Shown in pieces: positions 53,401 to 62,200 of a stretch of 64,000 nucleotides of DNA. How positions within the stretch are numbered: the first letter of the stretch is position 1; each line of letters begins with the position of its first letter. Origin of the DNA: Flavobacteriia bacterium (GTDB lineage: Bacteria; Bacteroidota; Bacteroidia; Flavobacteriales; Weeksellaceae); the NCBI GenBank assembly GCA_015999765.1, contig JAECQR010000005.1:1-64000 (forward strand), given 5' to 3'. Under the pieces are notes generated by a model. The model ran no database searches. It saw nothing but the letters and a program-made list of their open reading frames with translations, and was not told where the DNA came from. The translations under genes and the position numbers were made by a program.

Positions 53401-55330
53401 GTGGTTCGACGGTGTAGCGATTGATGATGTGGAACTTTACGGGGAGGAACCCCTACAGCCTTCTTTCCTCTGGAACAGTGTGAACCCTATTGGTGTTTAT
53501 TCTGACGCTGGCGGTACGGTTCCTTATAACGGAGGCCCTATTTCTACCGTTTACTTTAAACCGGATCAAACACAGATTGAAACATATGACAACTGGAATG
53601 TTACTGCGACTGCTACTTTAGATAATTTATGCAATGTGACAGGATCTGTGAGTATCGTTAATAATTCAAAAATCTGGAATTCGGGAACGAATAACTGGAA
53701 TAATGCCGCCGGGTGGAATCCAGGAAATTCTGTTCCTACCTCGAATCACTGTGTTATTGTGAAGAAACCTTTATTGCTGTCTTCAGGTGCGGACGGACTG
53801 GCTAAGAACATTACCATCAACCCGGGCGGAAGTCTCCATGTGAATTCCGGAAAAACCTTAACAGTGACAAATTCGATCATCAATAACGCAGGAGACGTCA
53901 ATTTTGTGGTAGCAAGCGACGCTAACCTCATGCAGGTAACCGATACTGCTGTTAACTCCGGAACGATCAGTGTGCTGCGGGACGCTTATATGAAAAGGCA
54001 GGATTATACGTATTGGGGCAGCCCCGTCGCGGCACAGAATCTTTTAGCATTTTCGCCCAAGACTTTGACCACCCGTTTTTATGTTTATAACGAAGCGGAT
54101 GATAGGTTTACACCGGCAGATCCCGCGACTAATTTCGTGCCCGGGATGGGGTACGCGATCCGGTCACCGAATAATTTCCCGACCGATAACTTGACTTACC
54201 AGACCTTTAACGGTATCTTTAAAGGAGTTCCGAATAACGGTATTTTCAGTTTTCCTTTAAAACTCAGCGGGAACGGATATAATCTTATTGCTAATCCATA
54301 TCCTTCGAATATCGATTTACAGCTTCTGAAAGACCTGAATCCTACCAGAATCAATATGCAGGCTTATTTCTGGACCAATGTGAATGTGAATCCCGAAATG
54401 CAGGGCAATAATTATCCGAATGGCGGTTATGTGAGTAATTATGCAGTACTGAATGGCACCGCCGGTGTTCCTGCCACTTATTCTGTGACACCACAGAATC
54501 CCAATAACGGCAGTCTGCTTGTTTCCAGGACTCCCAACCGGTATATCAAGACCGGACAGGGCTTTATTGTAAAATCGCTGGTTAACAACGAGAATCTGAT
54601 CTTTAACAATGGAATCAGAACACCAGACAATACTTCGGTCTTCTTTAACAGCAAAGTTCCGGAAACTACCGACCGTTTCTGGCTGCAGCTTACTACGCCG
54701 CTCCAGGTAGTGACCACCGCAGCGATAGGATATAAAGAAGGTGCAGGCAATGGTTTTGACGCTGATTATGACGCGCCATTGATGGGGCTTGGTTCGGATG
54801 CCCTGTTTACCCGTCTGGATGAGGCGCGTCTGGCTATTCAGGGCAGGCAGTATCCACTGGATGTTAATGATGTGGTAGCTCTTGGAACCAATCATCATGC
54901 GGCAGGAAACTATACGATCAGTATGCCTTTGGCAGAAGGGATTTTTGCGAACGGCCAGGCTGTTTACCTGAAAGACCTTCAAACCGGAGCGGTTACGAAT
55001 CTGTCTGAACTGAGTTACAGCTTCACTGCGGAAAAAGGGCTGACCGAGGGAAGATTCGAGATTGTATACCAACCGGAAACGGTTCTGGGAACAGGTAGCA
55101 GCACGAAAGATCTGTTAACGGTGTACCGTGACGGCAGTGAGTTTGTAGTGAAATCCGGAAGTAAAACCGTGAGTGGCGTGGAGGTGTATGACACCAGCGG
55201 AAAACTGGTTACCAGTATTTATACCCACCAAACGGAGGTTCGCATCAAAGCTGAGGCCTGGGTGAGCGGTGTGTATGTTCTCAACATTGATCAGGGCGGT
55301 AACATCACGACGAAGAAGGTGGTGAAATAG
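50420..55330 (+). CDS. T9SS-sorted adhesin with Ig-like and GEVED domains
   Basis: Encodes 1636 residues from the ATG at 50420 (MIKIDFLRRAGALIFLLFLP, signal peptide); an in-frame ATG ten codons earlier is less apt. Domain order: beta-rich N-terminal domain, an Ig-like domain (AYLWQVSADAGATWSTV, about 205-280), a first GEVED domain (VWIDFNQNGIFSDAGE ... GETEDYTITI, about 340-435), an Fn3-like part, a second GEVED domain (VWVDWDEDGNFSDASE ... GETEDYLITV, to about 690), a MAM-like beta-sandwich (SFEDGTLGVF ... GWFDGVAIDDVEL), then the shared C-terminal region and T9SS tail (GVEVYDTSGKLV ... ITTKKVVK). It probably mediates surface adhesion or gliding. Its last 1.4 kb are repeated in the next gene. 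Confidence 0.85.
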   Translation: MIKIDFLRRAGALIFLLFLPFLAFGAVTITPANATVNTCQLPTDYFSLGDIIIAEGAATDFSIPASNTNYTLILNAPANFQFNAGAGNVAVLPSGDITAASITVTATAITITYRSGQGNRANAFDRLTISNLQIRGLNATATGNITRPATGGGSGAIAGITSASNFGSLSSANTPTSVTGNPLNTTVNAGANAAFTVSANNGPTAYLWQVSADAGATWSTVTNGGVYSNATTATLNITGVNIGMNGYRYRAAASNACGTSAYSASALLTVNLVYCTPTGSLNCSLQDYIANVTLSTLNNTTLCNGGGYTNFPKTGSQTTTVVKSFTYPFSLTVGSGSGNHGAGVWIDFNQNGIFSDAGEFFLVSNAISPNSSTSVNILIPAGAATGDVRMRVRYGYNINVNSGMSCAMGGTWGETEDYTITITNPAACNVPVAQPTSLVLTPNETAINGSFTAASPAPNSYLVVANTTGTAPAPMNGTAYAIGSTALGGSNIVIDTDADTTFSAVGLTPLTTYYFFVYSMNNYCTGGPLYLTDSPLTGSGTTTYCSPVIQNPNGVYINSVSFIGTLSDPPVNNSGAGSNGAGYSDYTGLASVAQQAQGEGVNITASVTGSDYFIATWKVWVDWDEDGNFSDASEVVYNPAGYYSATANFGFEIPPTQTPGNYRMRIRVTRDTLGDACENIVNGETEDYLITVLPNCSAKISGIGTGSECFISGGKRVTLTATSSEAVTEFRWYTSPTGGSYTSSPPVGGTSTTFLTPLLTASTLYYVTAFNGTCESTFRIPVRAEIKLTPEITFTPSALEICGDTGVVAVSATGGNQIKHLIPMQSFEDGTLGVFTNQNNTANTPAINGKVNWQNRTSVYVPALPDYLTWYPAISSGFGKNKFVMATSDVNAGQIIDKALLSPATLDSRGLLNLTLKFKMFFSRYQGNGNNAGTEYVSVEVSTVNSSNNLNWTPIATITSDVGSPTAFQQMTYSLNTYIGEQNLRIRIRHYANGWFDGVAIDDVELYGEEPLQPSFLWNSVNPIGVYSDAGGTVPYNGGPISTVYFKPDQTQIETYDNWNVTATATLDNLCNVTGSVSIVNNSKIWNSGTNNWNNAAGWNPGNSVPTSNHCVIVKKPLLLSSGADGLAKNITINPGGSLHVNSGKTLTVTNSIINNAGDVNFVVASDANLMQVTDTAVNSGTISVLRDAYMKRQDYTYWGSPVAAQNLLAFSPKTLTTRFYVYNEADDRFTPADPATNFVPGMGYAIRSPNNFPTDNLTYQTFNGIFKGVPNNGIFSFPLKLSGNGYNLIANPYPSNIDLQLLKDLNPTRINMQAYFWTNVNVNPEMQGNNYPNGGYVSNYAVLNGTAGVPATYSVTPQNPNNGSLLVSRTPNRYIKTGQGFIVKSLVNNENLIFNNGIRTPDNTSVFFNSKVPETTDRFWLQLTTPLQVVTTAAIGYKEGAGNGFDADYDAPLMGLGSDALFTRLDEARLAIQGRQYPLDVNDVVALGTNHHAAGNYTISMPLAEGIFANGQAVYLKDLQTGAVTNLSELSYSFTAEKGLTEGRFEIVYQPETVLGTGSSTKDLLTVYRDGSEFVVKSGSKTVSGVEVYDTSGKLVTSIYTHQTEVRIKAEAWVSGVYVLNIDQGGNITTKKVVK

Positions 55331-55386
55331 TCCACTGTTTCTATTCTTATTTTTAAAGAGCCGGACCTGTTCCGGCTCTTTCTGTT
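53970..55386 (+). repeat. 1.4-kb near-duplicate segment, copy 1
   Basis: Aligns without a net length change to 57604-59020 at a constant offset of 3634. The last 366 bases (55021-55386), including the terminator, appear identical base for base; earlier parts differ mainly at scattered single positions. Confidence 0.85.
55355..55381 (+). terminator. Intrinsic terminator of the second adhesin gene
   Basis: AAAGAGCCGGA and TCCGGCTCTTT around CCTGT, 11-bp stem. The same hairpin follows the next gene at 58989-59015. Confidence 0.9.
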
Positions 55387-55550
55387 GCGTAATGAGGGGG
55401 GCATTTAAAGGCAGATCCGATCTGGAGTGGGCACTGCCGTTTATTCCGGGGAAAATTTAAAAAAAGCTGGACTCTTGGTCTGCTCTCAAATAATTGAGTA
55501 TCTTTAACCATCTTTAACACAGTGATGAATATTAATAGTAAATTATTGAT

Positions 55551-58500
55551 ATGGATCATTATCATCTTTTGAAACGGCGTTATAAGATGCTGCTTCTCCT
55601 CCTTATTCCTGTAACTTTTCTTTCCGCTACTCCTCTTTCGTTACCCACTACTTTTGCGGCCAGTTGCGCATCCCGGCCCCTTTCTCCGGTTAAGTTAAGC
55701 CCGGCAGCGTTTGCCCCGTGCATTCCGGTGTCCAGTCTGACTAACCAATATATCGGGGAGGTTAAGTTTCTTGGCACCCTAAATCAGGATATCACCAATA
55801 CCAGTCTGTTCAGCGGAACCGGATATATGGATTATACCGGCCTGCCGCAAAAAGCCAAACAGATTGCTGGTGGCGTGGTGAACGTGAACGTGACGGCAAA
55901 GAATGCGCAGGGTCTTGTTCTGAGTACAACAAAGGCATGGGTCGACTGGAATAAAGACGGAACTTTTGCCCAGACCGCTGCGGAGCGGGTGTATGATCCC
56001 AGTCAGATTGGTGTGAGGAGTGGGAATGTGATTTTCGGATTTGTAATACCACCGGGAACGCCTGCCGGATTTTACACCCTGCGGATCCGGACCAGCGGAA
56101 CAGACTCCGGTTTTGATGCCTGCACGGCGATCAGAAGCGGGGAGGCTGAGGATTATGCTTTTGAGGTGGTGAATTCCTGCGCCGCCGTGATCAGCAGCGT
56201 GAATGCAGACACGAGATGTGGTGCCGGCCCGGTAATTCTGCATGCCGAGGGTTCAGCCGGGACGGTGAGTTATCAGTGGTACTCCTCGGAATTCGGACCA
56301 CCCATTGTGGGGGAGACCCGCAACAGTTTTACGACTCCCCCGTTAAGCCCCGGAACTTATACCTATTATGTCGCTGCCTTTAACGGGAGCTGTTATTCTA
56401 CTTTCCGTACCCCTGTAAAAGTAGTGGTAAATCCTACGCCGTCTCTTCAGTTTACCCAATCTTCCGCAGAAATCTGCGGACCTGTAAGTTCTACAGTTAT
56501 CAGTTCCGCGGCCGACCGGCAAGAAGTGGGGTTACTGGAAGAAAATTTTGAAAATACAAAGGATCAGCCGGTATTGTTTGAGCATGTTTTTGCGGGTCAC
56601 ACGAATGCAGACGGTGCCTGGCAGCTCAGGGCCAGTCCGTATATCCCGACCTCCCCTCCTTATCATGTATTAAGGCCCGCCATTTCTTCCGGGTATAATG
56701 GGGGTAATTTTGCGAGTATTATCACCGATGTGCGGCAGAATACGCCTATCCTTAACCGTTTCGTCCTTAAAAAAGGGCTTAATACGACAGGCTTCAGCGA
56801 TCTGAAAATGGAGTTTTATCTGTATTATTTTTCTGAAGAGGATGTTGAAAGCAAAAATTATTTAAAACTGCAGTATTCTGTGGATGACGGCGCTACGTGG
56901 GTGAATTTAAAAACCTATGTCAGTGACGTTGGGGTACCCGGCAGGTTTCAGAAGGAGACGGTTCCACTGCCTGTAGATGCGCAGAACCGCACGCAGTTTA
57001 AAATTCAGTTTGTTGCCTACGCTTTAGGCAGCAGCGGTGAGTGGATGGCGGATATTGCAGCGATAGACCATCTCCGGCTGTACGGTAACAAAGAAGTTCC
57101 GGCCCGTTTCACATGGTCGGGAAATATTGGCCTTTCCGACAGTTCCTGTACAGGAACTCCACCTGCGGGAGGATCTTCGTCGGTCTGTATCAATCCCAGT
57201 GCCGAGGACATCCGCAGTTTGTCTGAATTTAAGATTACGGCTACGGCAACGCTGGCCAATGGATGTAATATTTCGCGCACCCTGAGTATCGTGAATAATA
57301 ATAAGGTTTGGGATGTTTCTGATACGGAAGAGTGGACCGCAGACCGATGGCACCCTACAGCCGGAAGGCCGGATCTTTCGAAGTGTGTGCTGATTAAAAA
57401 ACCTGTCAGAATTTCAGCAAATACTCTTGCTGAGGCCAAATATGTAAAAGTTTATGAAAGCGGGAGCCTGAATCTGGAAAGCGGGGCTTCACTCAATATT
57501 CTGGATGCCCTTGTTAATATGAGGGACGGGAATCAGATCACCGTTGCCTCCAACTCCAATCTGGTACAGGTGAACAATGCAGCTGTTAATTCCGGAGCTA
57601 TCACGGTGGTGAGGGACGCCTACCTTAAAAGGCAGGATTATACGTATTGGGGCAGCCCGGTCGCGGCACAGAATCTTTTGGCATTTTCGCCTAAGACGCT
57701 GACCAACCGTTTTTATGTCTATGACGAAATCGATGACGAGTTTACACCGGTGGATGCCGCGACTAATTTCGTGCCCGGGACGGGGTACGCGATCCGGGCA
57801 CCGAATAATTTCCCGGCCGATAATTTAACGTACCAGACTTTTAACGGTATTTTTAAAGGGGTTCCGAATAACGGTATCTTTACTTTCCCATTAAAACTTA
57901 CGGGTAACGGGTACAATTTAATTTCCAATCCATATCCGTCAAATATCGATTTACAGCTTCTGAAAGACCTGAATCCTACCAGAATCAATATGCTGGCGTA
58001 TTTCTGGACCAATGTGAATGTGAATCCCATAATGCAGGGCAGTAATTACCCCAATGGCGGTTATGTGAGTAATTATGCAGTGCTGAACGGTACCGCCGGT
58101 GTTCCGGCGACCTATTCGGTAACGCCTCAGAATCCCAATAACGGCAGTCTGCTTGTTTCCAAGACTCCCAACCGGTATATCAAGACCGGACAGGGCTTTA
58201 TTGTAAAATCGCTGGTTAACAACGAGAATCTGATCTTTAACAATGGAATCAGAACACCAGACAATACTTCGGTCTTCTTTAACAGCAAAACCCCGGAAAC
58301 CACCGACCGATTCTGGCTGCAGCTTACAACACCGCTTCAGGTGGTTACTACTGCGGCAATAGGATATAAACAAGGTGCAGGCAATGGTTTTGATGCTGAT
58401 TATGATGCGCCATTGATGGGGCTTGGTTCGGATGCTCTGTTTACCCGTCTGGATGAGGCGCGTCTGGCTATTCAGGGCAGGCAGTACCCATTAGATGTTA

Positions 58501-58964
58501 ACGATGTGGTAGTTCTCGGAACCAATCATCATTCGGCAGGAGACTATACGATCAGCATGCCATTGGCGGAGGGAATTTTTGCAAACGGCCAGGCTGTTTA
58601 CCTGAAAGACCAACAGACGGGAGCGCTTACGAATCTGTCTGAACAGAGCTACAACTTCACTGCGGAAAAAGGGCTGACCGAGGGAAGATTCGAGATTGTA
58701 TACCAACCGGAAACGGTTCTGGGAACAGGTAGCAGCACGAAAGATCTGTTAACGGTGTACCGTGACGGCAGTGAGTTTGTAGTGAAATCCGGAAGTAAAA
58801 CCGTGAGTGGCGTGGAGGTGTATGACACCAGCGGAAAACTGGTTACCAGTATTTATACCCACCAAACGGAGGTTCGCATCAAAGCTGAGGCCTGGGTGAG
58901 CGGTGTGTATGTTCTCAACATTGATCAGGGCGGTAACATCACGACGAAGAAGGTGGTGAAATAG
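55551..58964 (+). CDS. T9SS-sorted adhesin with GEVED domain
   Basis: Encodes 1137 residues. The signal peptide lies in LLLLLIPVTFLSATPLS; the ATG at 55587 (Met13) is a possible alternative start. Domains: a GEVED domain (AWVDWNKDGTFAQTAAERVY ... GEAEDYAFEV, about 110-210), a short Ig/SprB-like part (YQWYSSEFGPPIVGETR), a MAM-like domain (LEENFENTKDQPVLFEHVF ... WMADIAAIDHLRLYG), then the common C-terminal region (YTYWGSPVAAQNLLAFSPKT, GVPNNGIFTFPLKL, NPYPSNIDLQLLKDLNP) and a T9SS tail (ITTKKVVK) identical to that of the gene before it. Likely a tandem duplicate kept alike by gene conversion. Confidence 0.87.
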   Translation: MDHYHLLKRRYKMLLLLLIPVTFLSATPLSLPTTFAASCASRPLSPVKLSPAAFAPCIPVSSLTNQYIGEVKFLGTLNQDITNTSLFSGTGYMDYTGLPQKAKQIAGGVVNVNVTAKNAQGLVLSTTKAWVDWNKDGTFAQTAAERVYDPSQIGVRSGNVIFGFVIPPGTPAGFYTLRIRTSGTDSGFDACTAIRSGEAEDYAFEVVNSCAAVISSVNADTRCGAGPVILHAEGSAGTVSYQWYSSEFGPPIVGETRNSFTTPPLSPGTYTYYVAAFNGSCYSTFRTPVKVVVNPTPSLQFTQSSAEICGPVSSTVISSAADRQEVGLLEENFENTKDQPVLFEHVFAGHTNADGAWQLRASPYIPTSPPYHVLRPAISSGYNGGNFASIITDVRQNTPILNRFVLKKGLNTTGFSDLKMEFYLYYFSEEDVESKNYLKLQYSVDDGATWVNLKTYVSDVGVPGRFQKETVPLPVDAQNRTQFKIQFVAYALGSSGEWMADIAAIDHLRLYGNKEVPARFTWSGNIGLSDSSCTGTPPAGGSSSVCINPSAEDIRSLSEFKITATATLANGCNISRTLSIVNNNKVWDVSDTEEWTADRWHPTAGRPDLSKCVLIKKPVRISANTLAEAKYVKVYESGSLNLESGASLNILDALVNMRDGNQITVASNSNLVQVNNAAVNSGAITVVRDAYLKRQDYTYWGSPVAAQNLLAFSPKTLTNRFYVYDEIDDEFTPVDAATNFVPGTGYAIRAPNNFPADNLTYQTFNGIFKGVPNNGIFTFPLKLTGNGYNLISNPYPSNIDLQLLKDLNPTRINMLAYFWTNVNVNPIMQGSNYPNGGYVSNYAVLNGTAGVPATYSVTPQNPNNGSLLVSKTPNRYIKTGQGFIVKSLVNNENLIFNNGIRTPDNTSVFFNSKTPETTDRFWLQLTTPLQVVTTAAIGYKQGAGNGFDADYDAPLMGLGSDALFTRLDEARLAIQGRQYPLDVNDVVVLGTNHHSAGDYTISMPLAEGIFANGQAVYLKDQQTGALTNLSEQSYNFTAEKGLTEGRFEIVYQPETVLGTGSSTKDLLTVYRDGSEFVVKSGSKTVSGVEVYDTSGKLVTSIYTHQTEVRIKAEAWVSGVYVLNIDQGGNITTKKVVK

Positions 58965-59020
58965 TCCACTGTTTCTATTCTTATTTTTAAAGAGCCGGAC
59001 CTGTTCCGGCTCTTTCTGTT
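57604..59020 (+). repeat. 1.4-kb near-duplicate segment, copy 2
   Basis: Co-linear with 53970-55386. The segment 58655-59020 is identical to 55021-55386, and identity ends just after the terminator (TCTGTT, then different sequence). Confidence 0.85.
58989..59015 (+). terminator. Intrinsic terminator of the third adhesin gene
   Basis: Same AAAGAGCCGGA / TCCGGCTCTTT hairpin as at 55355-55381. From 59021 to 59286 the sequence is AT-rich and I see no further feature. Confidence 0.9.
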
Positions 59021-59286
59021 TTGAAGATAAAATTGTGAGCTGATTTGGGTGATTTATGATCAGACCCTCCTGTTTTATGCTTTTTGAGGTCCGTATATTC
59101 TTTACAGTTATTGTTTATGCGCGTCATTCTGTCATTGTTCCATCATTGCAGAACAGCTGTTCTTTGTCTTAATTTGCTGTGTTTTTCACAGTTTTAACGA
59201 AAATTATTATTAGAATTGATATTGTTAACAAAAATTAATTCAGGATATGTGAAAAAGAATTAATTTTACCGTCCTAAATCACAGAT

Positions 59287-62200
59287 ATGAAAAAAAAATT
59301 ATCCTCTGGGGCTCACTGCCTTATGGTGCTTCTCTTTACGCTTATTTCTGTAGCGGGGTGGGGGCAAGCATTTAATTTAGTCACAAACATTACTGATTTG
59401 ACAACCGGTGAATATCTAATAGTAGGAGATGGTGGTAGTAATGATGGTCTGATGAAAAACAGTATAAGTGCTGGACCTATAATTGATTATTCTCCTATTA
59501 CAAACCCAGGTGCTACAATTACTACAGGTTATACTTCTGAGAATATTTTTGCTATAGAGGTTACTGGAACAACTATAAAAACTGTAACAATATATAATTC
59601 TGCCGTTGGGTACGTGTCATGGGGTAACAGTGGTACAGGAGCAGGAAATAATGCTGGTTTCTTTAATGGGACAGCTACATCCAAGGAACAATGGACTGTA
59701 AACGTTTCTTCCAATTTATGGACGTTATCCAACGTAGCTACACCCGCTAGATTATTTCAATGGAATAATTCCAGTCCAAGATTTGCAGCCTATACAAGTG
59801 CACAAATTAAGCTGAAACTTTATAAAAAGGAGTCTCCTACATGCATCACTCCCGAGCAAAATTTTGCTGCAGGAACAGTAACAAAAACACTGGGTGATGC
59901 TCCTTTTACGAATGCTTTTACTTCCAACAGTACAGGCACTGTAACTTACAGCAGTTCTAACCCTTCGGTAGCGACCGTGAATTCTACAACCGGCGAGGTG
60001 ACGGTTGTTGGAGTAGGGAATGCCACTGTCAACGTAAATACTGCTGCAAGTAATCCTTACTGTGCCGCGACGTTAAGTTATACTTTAAACGTTAACCCCA
60101 GTTCCTATACCGTAACGTATGACGGTAACGCAAATACCGGTGGCACACCGCCTGGGGGAGGTTCTTATCCTGCTGGAGGTACAGTTACGGTGTCAGGGAA
60201 TACGGGCAACCTTATCAAAACCTGTGCGAATTTCAACGGGTGGAATACCGCCGCTAACGGAAGCGGAACTGCTTATGGGCCCGGAGCCAGTTTTACCCTC
60301 AATGCCAATACGACATTATATGCACAGTGGATTTCTACGCTGAAAACAATTACCTTTAACAGTAACGGAGGCACAGGAACGATGACTGCGCAGGCCGCTT
60401 GTGCACCGGAAGCCATTAAGACCAATGCTTATACCCGCGCCGGCTATACCTTTGCCGGATGGAACGCGGCCGCGAATGGATCCGGTACCGCATACAGTGG
60501 CGGCGCTAATTATAATTTTACGGCAGATGTGACGCTTTATGCACAATGGACCCCGAATAACAATACCATCACATTCGACAAGAATGCAGCGGATGCTATC
60601 GGTTCAACACCCGCGCAGACATTAGCCACCGGTGCCAGCGCAAATCTTCATACCAACGGTTATTCCCGGACCGGCTACACTTTCGCTGGTTGGGCAAGCT
60701 CCGCTTCCGGAATTGTGGTGTATGCTGATCAGGCCAGTTATACCATAGGGACGGGGAATGTCACGCTATTTGCGAAGTGGACGGCCAATCCCTATCAGGT
60801 TATTTTCAATAAAAACCATGCGGACGCTACAGGAACCATGAGCAATCAGCAGATTGCCTATCAGACCACCGCCAATTTAACGTCGAATGCATTTGCCCGA
60901 ACCGGTTATGCCTTTAAGGAATGGAATACGGCCGCAGACGGGTCGGGCACCGGGTACGCCAACAGCGCGGCCTATACCATGAGCACCTTAGGCGATAAAA
61001 CCCTTTATGCGCAGTGGGAAGTGTATACTGGACCGTGTTTGAGTGAAGACTTTACAGCGGGAACAAACCCAGTAGGATGGATAAATTCCGGAACAGGAAT
61101 TACATTTGGTTCCTATTATGCAGACATTGCGGCTAATACTGGATACATTACAATGGCATCTGTATCCAATCCTAAAACTTTGACTTTTGATCTAAGTAGG
61201 ACTTCAAATGCAACGGCTAAAAATTTAAATATAGAGGTGTCGACAACAAGTCAGACAAGCGGATTTACAGTAATAGCCAACTATGACCATAACAATACAA
61301 CATCAAATGGAACAACTACAGTTACGGTAGATTTATCAGCTTACAGTGCAGCTTCTACAATCTATATACGGTTTAGTAAAACTTCAGGTAGCACCTCTCC
61401 CTGGAGAATCGATAATATTCAAGTGTTCTGCGGTTCTTCTGTTCCTGCACCTCAGATTTCCGTAACCCCTGCCGGAAATTACGCATTTGGAAATCAGATG
61501 GTAAGTTCCTCAAGTGCGGCAGCTAATTTTACCATTACGAATACCGGGACTCTGGATCTCACTTTAGGAACAATTGCGCTTTCGGGTACCAATGCCGATC
61601 AGTTTTCAGTGACCCCGGCGGGTTCAGCAACTGTTAATCCTGCGGGCAGTACTTCATTTAATGTAGTTTTTTCGCCCACATCTACAGGAGTAAAATCGGC
61701 CACGGTCACCATTCCCAATAATACCGCTGCTCCCTATACCTTTAATGTGAGCGGAACCGCTATCCTTAATACAGCGCCTAATAATGCCTCTATCAGTATA
61801 ACCTGTATCGCCAATACACAGCTTACGCTGCAATGGGCGGCGCCTACGAGCGGAGTGAGCCCCACGGGTTATATCGTTTATGCATTGCAGGGAACAACAG
61901 CTCCCGCGATGGTTTCCAATCTTGCCGGCAATGCTTCGTCCTATGCTGCCAACGGAGATTTCAGCTCCGCGAATGTGTATGGCTCATTAGGAAGGGCAGT
62001 ATTTAAAGGCAATGCCACCACGGCTGTTATTACCGGACTGACCACCGGGCAGCAGTACACGTTCAAAGTGGTGGCCTATAACGGGGAAACCGCTACGGGC
62101 TGGGCATCGGGAATAAATAACAGTGGCAGTTGGAATGCTACCTATACGGTTAAAGTGCCGGAGGTGGGCAACCCCAGCGCCTCAGCCGCGCCCACCTCTT

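Noticed and set aside
54317..55072. Long minus-strand frames inside the adhesin genes
   Set aside because: They are antisense shadows of the conserved T9SS adhesin coding sequence and recur at the duplicate copy.
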